Below the pieces are notes generated by a model. The model saw only the letters and a list, made by a program, of their open reading frames with translations. It had not been told where the DNA came from and did not search any database. A stretch of 64,000 bases of DNA from BPGX01 sp037447455 (GTDB taxonomy: Bacteria > Bacteroidota > Bacteroidia > B-17B0 > Aurantibacillaceae): positions 1 to 64,000 of the forward strand of contig JBBIGQ010000003.1 of the NCBI GenBank assembly GCA_037447455.1. Direction: 5' to 3'. The position numbers were made by a program, and so were the translations under genes. Below are positions 63,998-64,000 of the stretch, piece after piece; positions within the stretch are counted from its first letter, which is position 1; each line of letters begins with the position of its first letter.

Positions 63998-64000
63998 AGA

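Overview
The window is AT-rich DNA from a bacterium of the phylum Bacteroidota. Three signals support this. Many secreted proteins end in type IX secretion (T9SS) sorting domains or carry SprB-type and PKD repeats. Several genes have the Bacteroidota promoter -7 element TAnnTTTG at a plausible distance. Several housekeeping genes have forms typical of the phylum: a fused E1 alpha/beta oxoacid dehydrogenase, Omp28, DUF4468 and paired rhomboids. Genus cannot be read from the sequence; a gliding or environmental lineage is plausible. The standard genetic code applies, because many genes end in TGA, several within ATGA start/stop overlaps. No CRISPR array, integrase, transposase or rRNA was seen.

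Layout. 1-8137 is a direct tandem duplication with a 4068-bp unit. Each copy holds an ECF sigma factor, a PKD/T9SS surface protein and the start of a fused oxoacid dehydrogenase E1 gene; only the second E1 copy is complete. 8745-18080 holds a DUF4468 protein, a 3'-5' exonuclease, a polysaccharide deacetylase, a glycosyltransferase, a SCO pair, endonuclease III, an M16-like protein, a CoaD-like protein, RNase HI and an unlisted 59-codon His-rich membrane protein. 18170-23413 is a very large SprB-repeat surface protein. 23532-27648 is a forward cluster (TIGR01777 epimerase, aroE, cdd, lpxD, small membrane protein, carboxypeptidase-regulatory-like protein). 27654-29719 holds an amidohydrolase lipoprotein and tRNA-Pro. 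29720-32104 is a repeat-containing T9SS protein.

32169-44455 is a long reverse-strand housekeeping stretch: trmH, rpe, acyl-CoA dehydrogenase, surE, pheT, an oligopeptide-type permease, two rhomboids, mutL, a dTDP-rhamnose-reductase-like SDR and a K+ channel. It is followed by hsp20. 45204-58037 is mostly forward: an ABC ATPase coupled to a polytopic membrane protein, trmB, a glycosyltransferase, a porin-like barrel, aroB, a parvulin, an Omp28/T9SS pair, an amidase and RidA. 58012-63997 is reverse: two glycosyltransferases and a second SprB-type adhesin whose single open frame is broken by exactly two in-frame TGA codons.

Themes. Much of the window serves the cell envelope: T9SS cargo and adhesins, glycan-building enzymes, lipid A synthesis (lpxD), periplasmic folding, and peptidoglycan cleavage. 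The most unusual features are the perfect tandem duplication whose edge coincides with base 1 (real duplication or contig-end artefact) and the doubly TGA-interrupted adhesin. All family assignments come from reading motifs, not from database searches.
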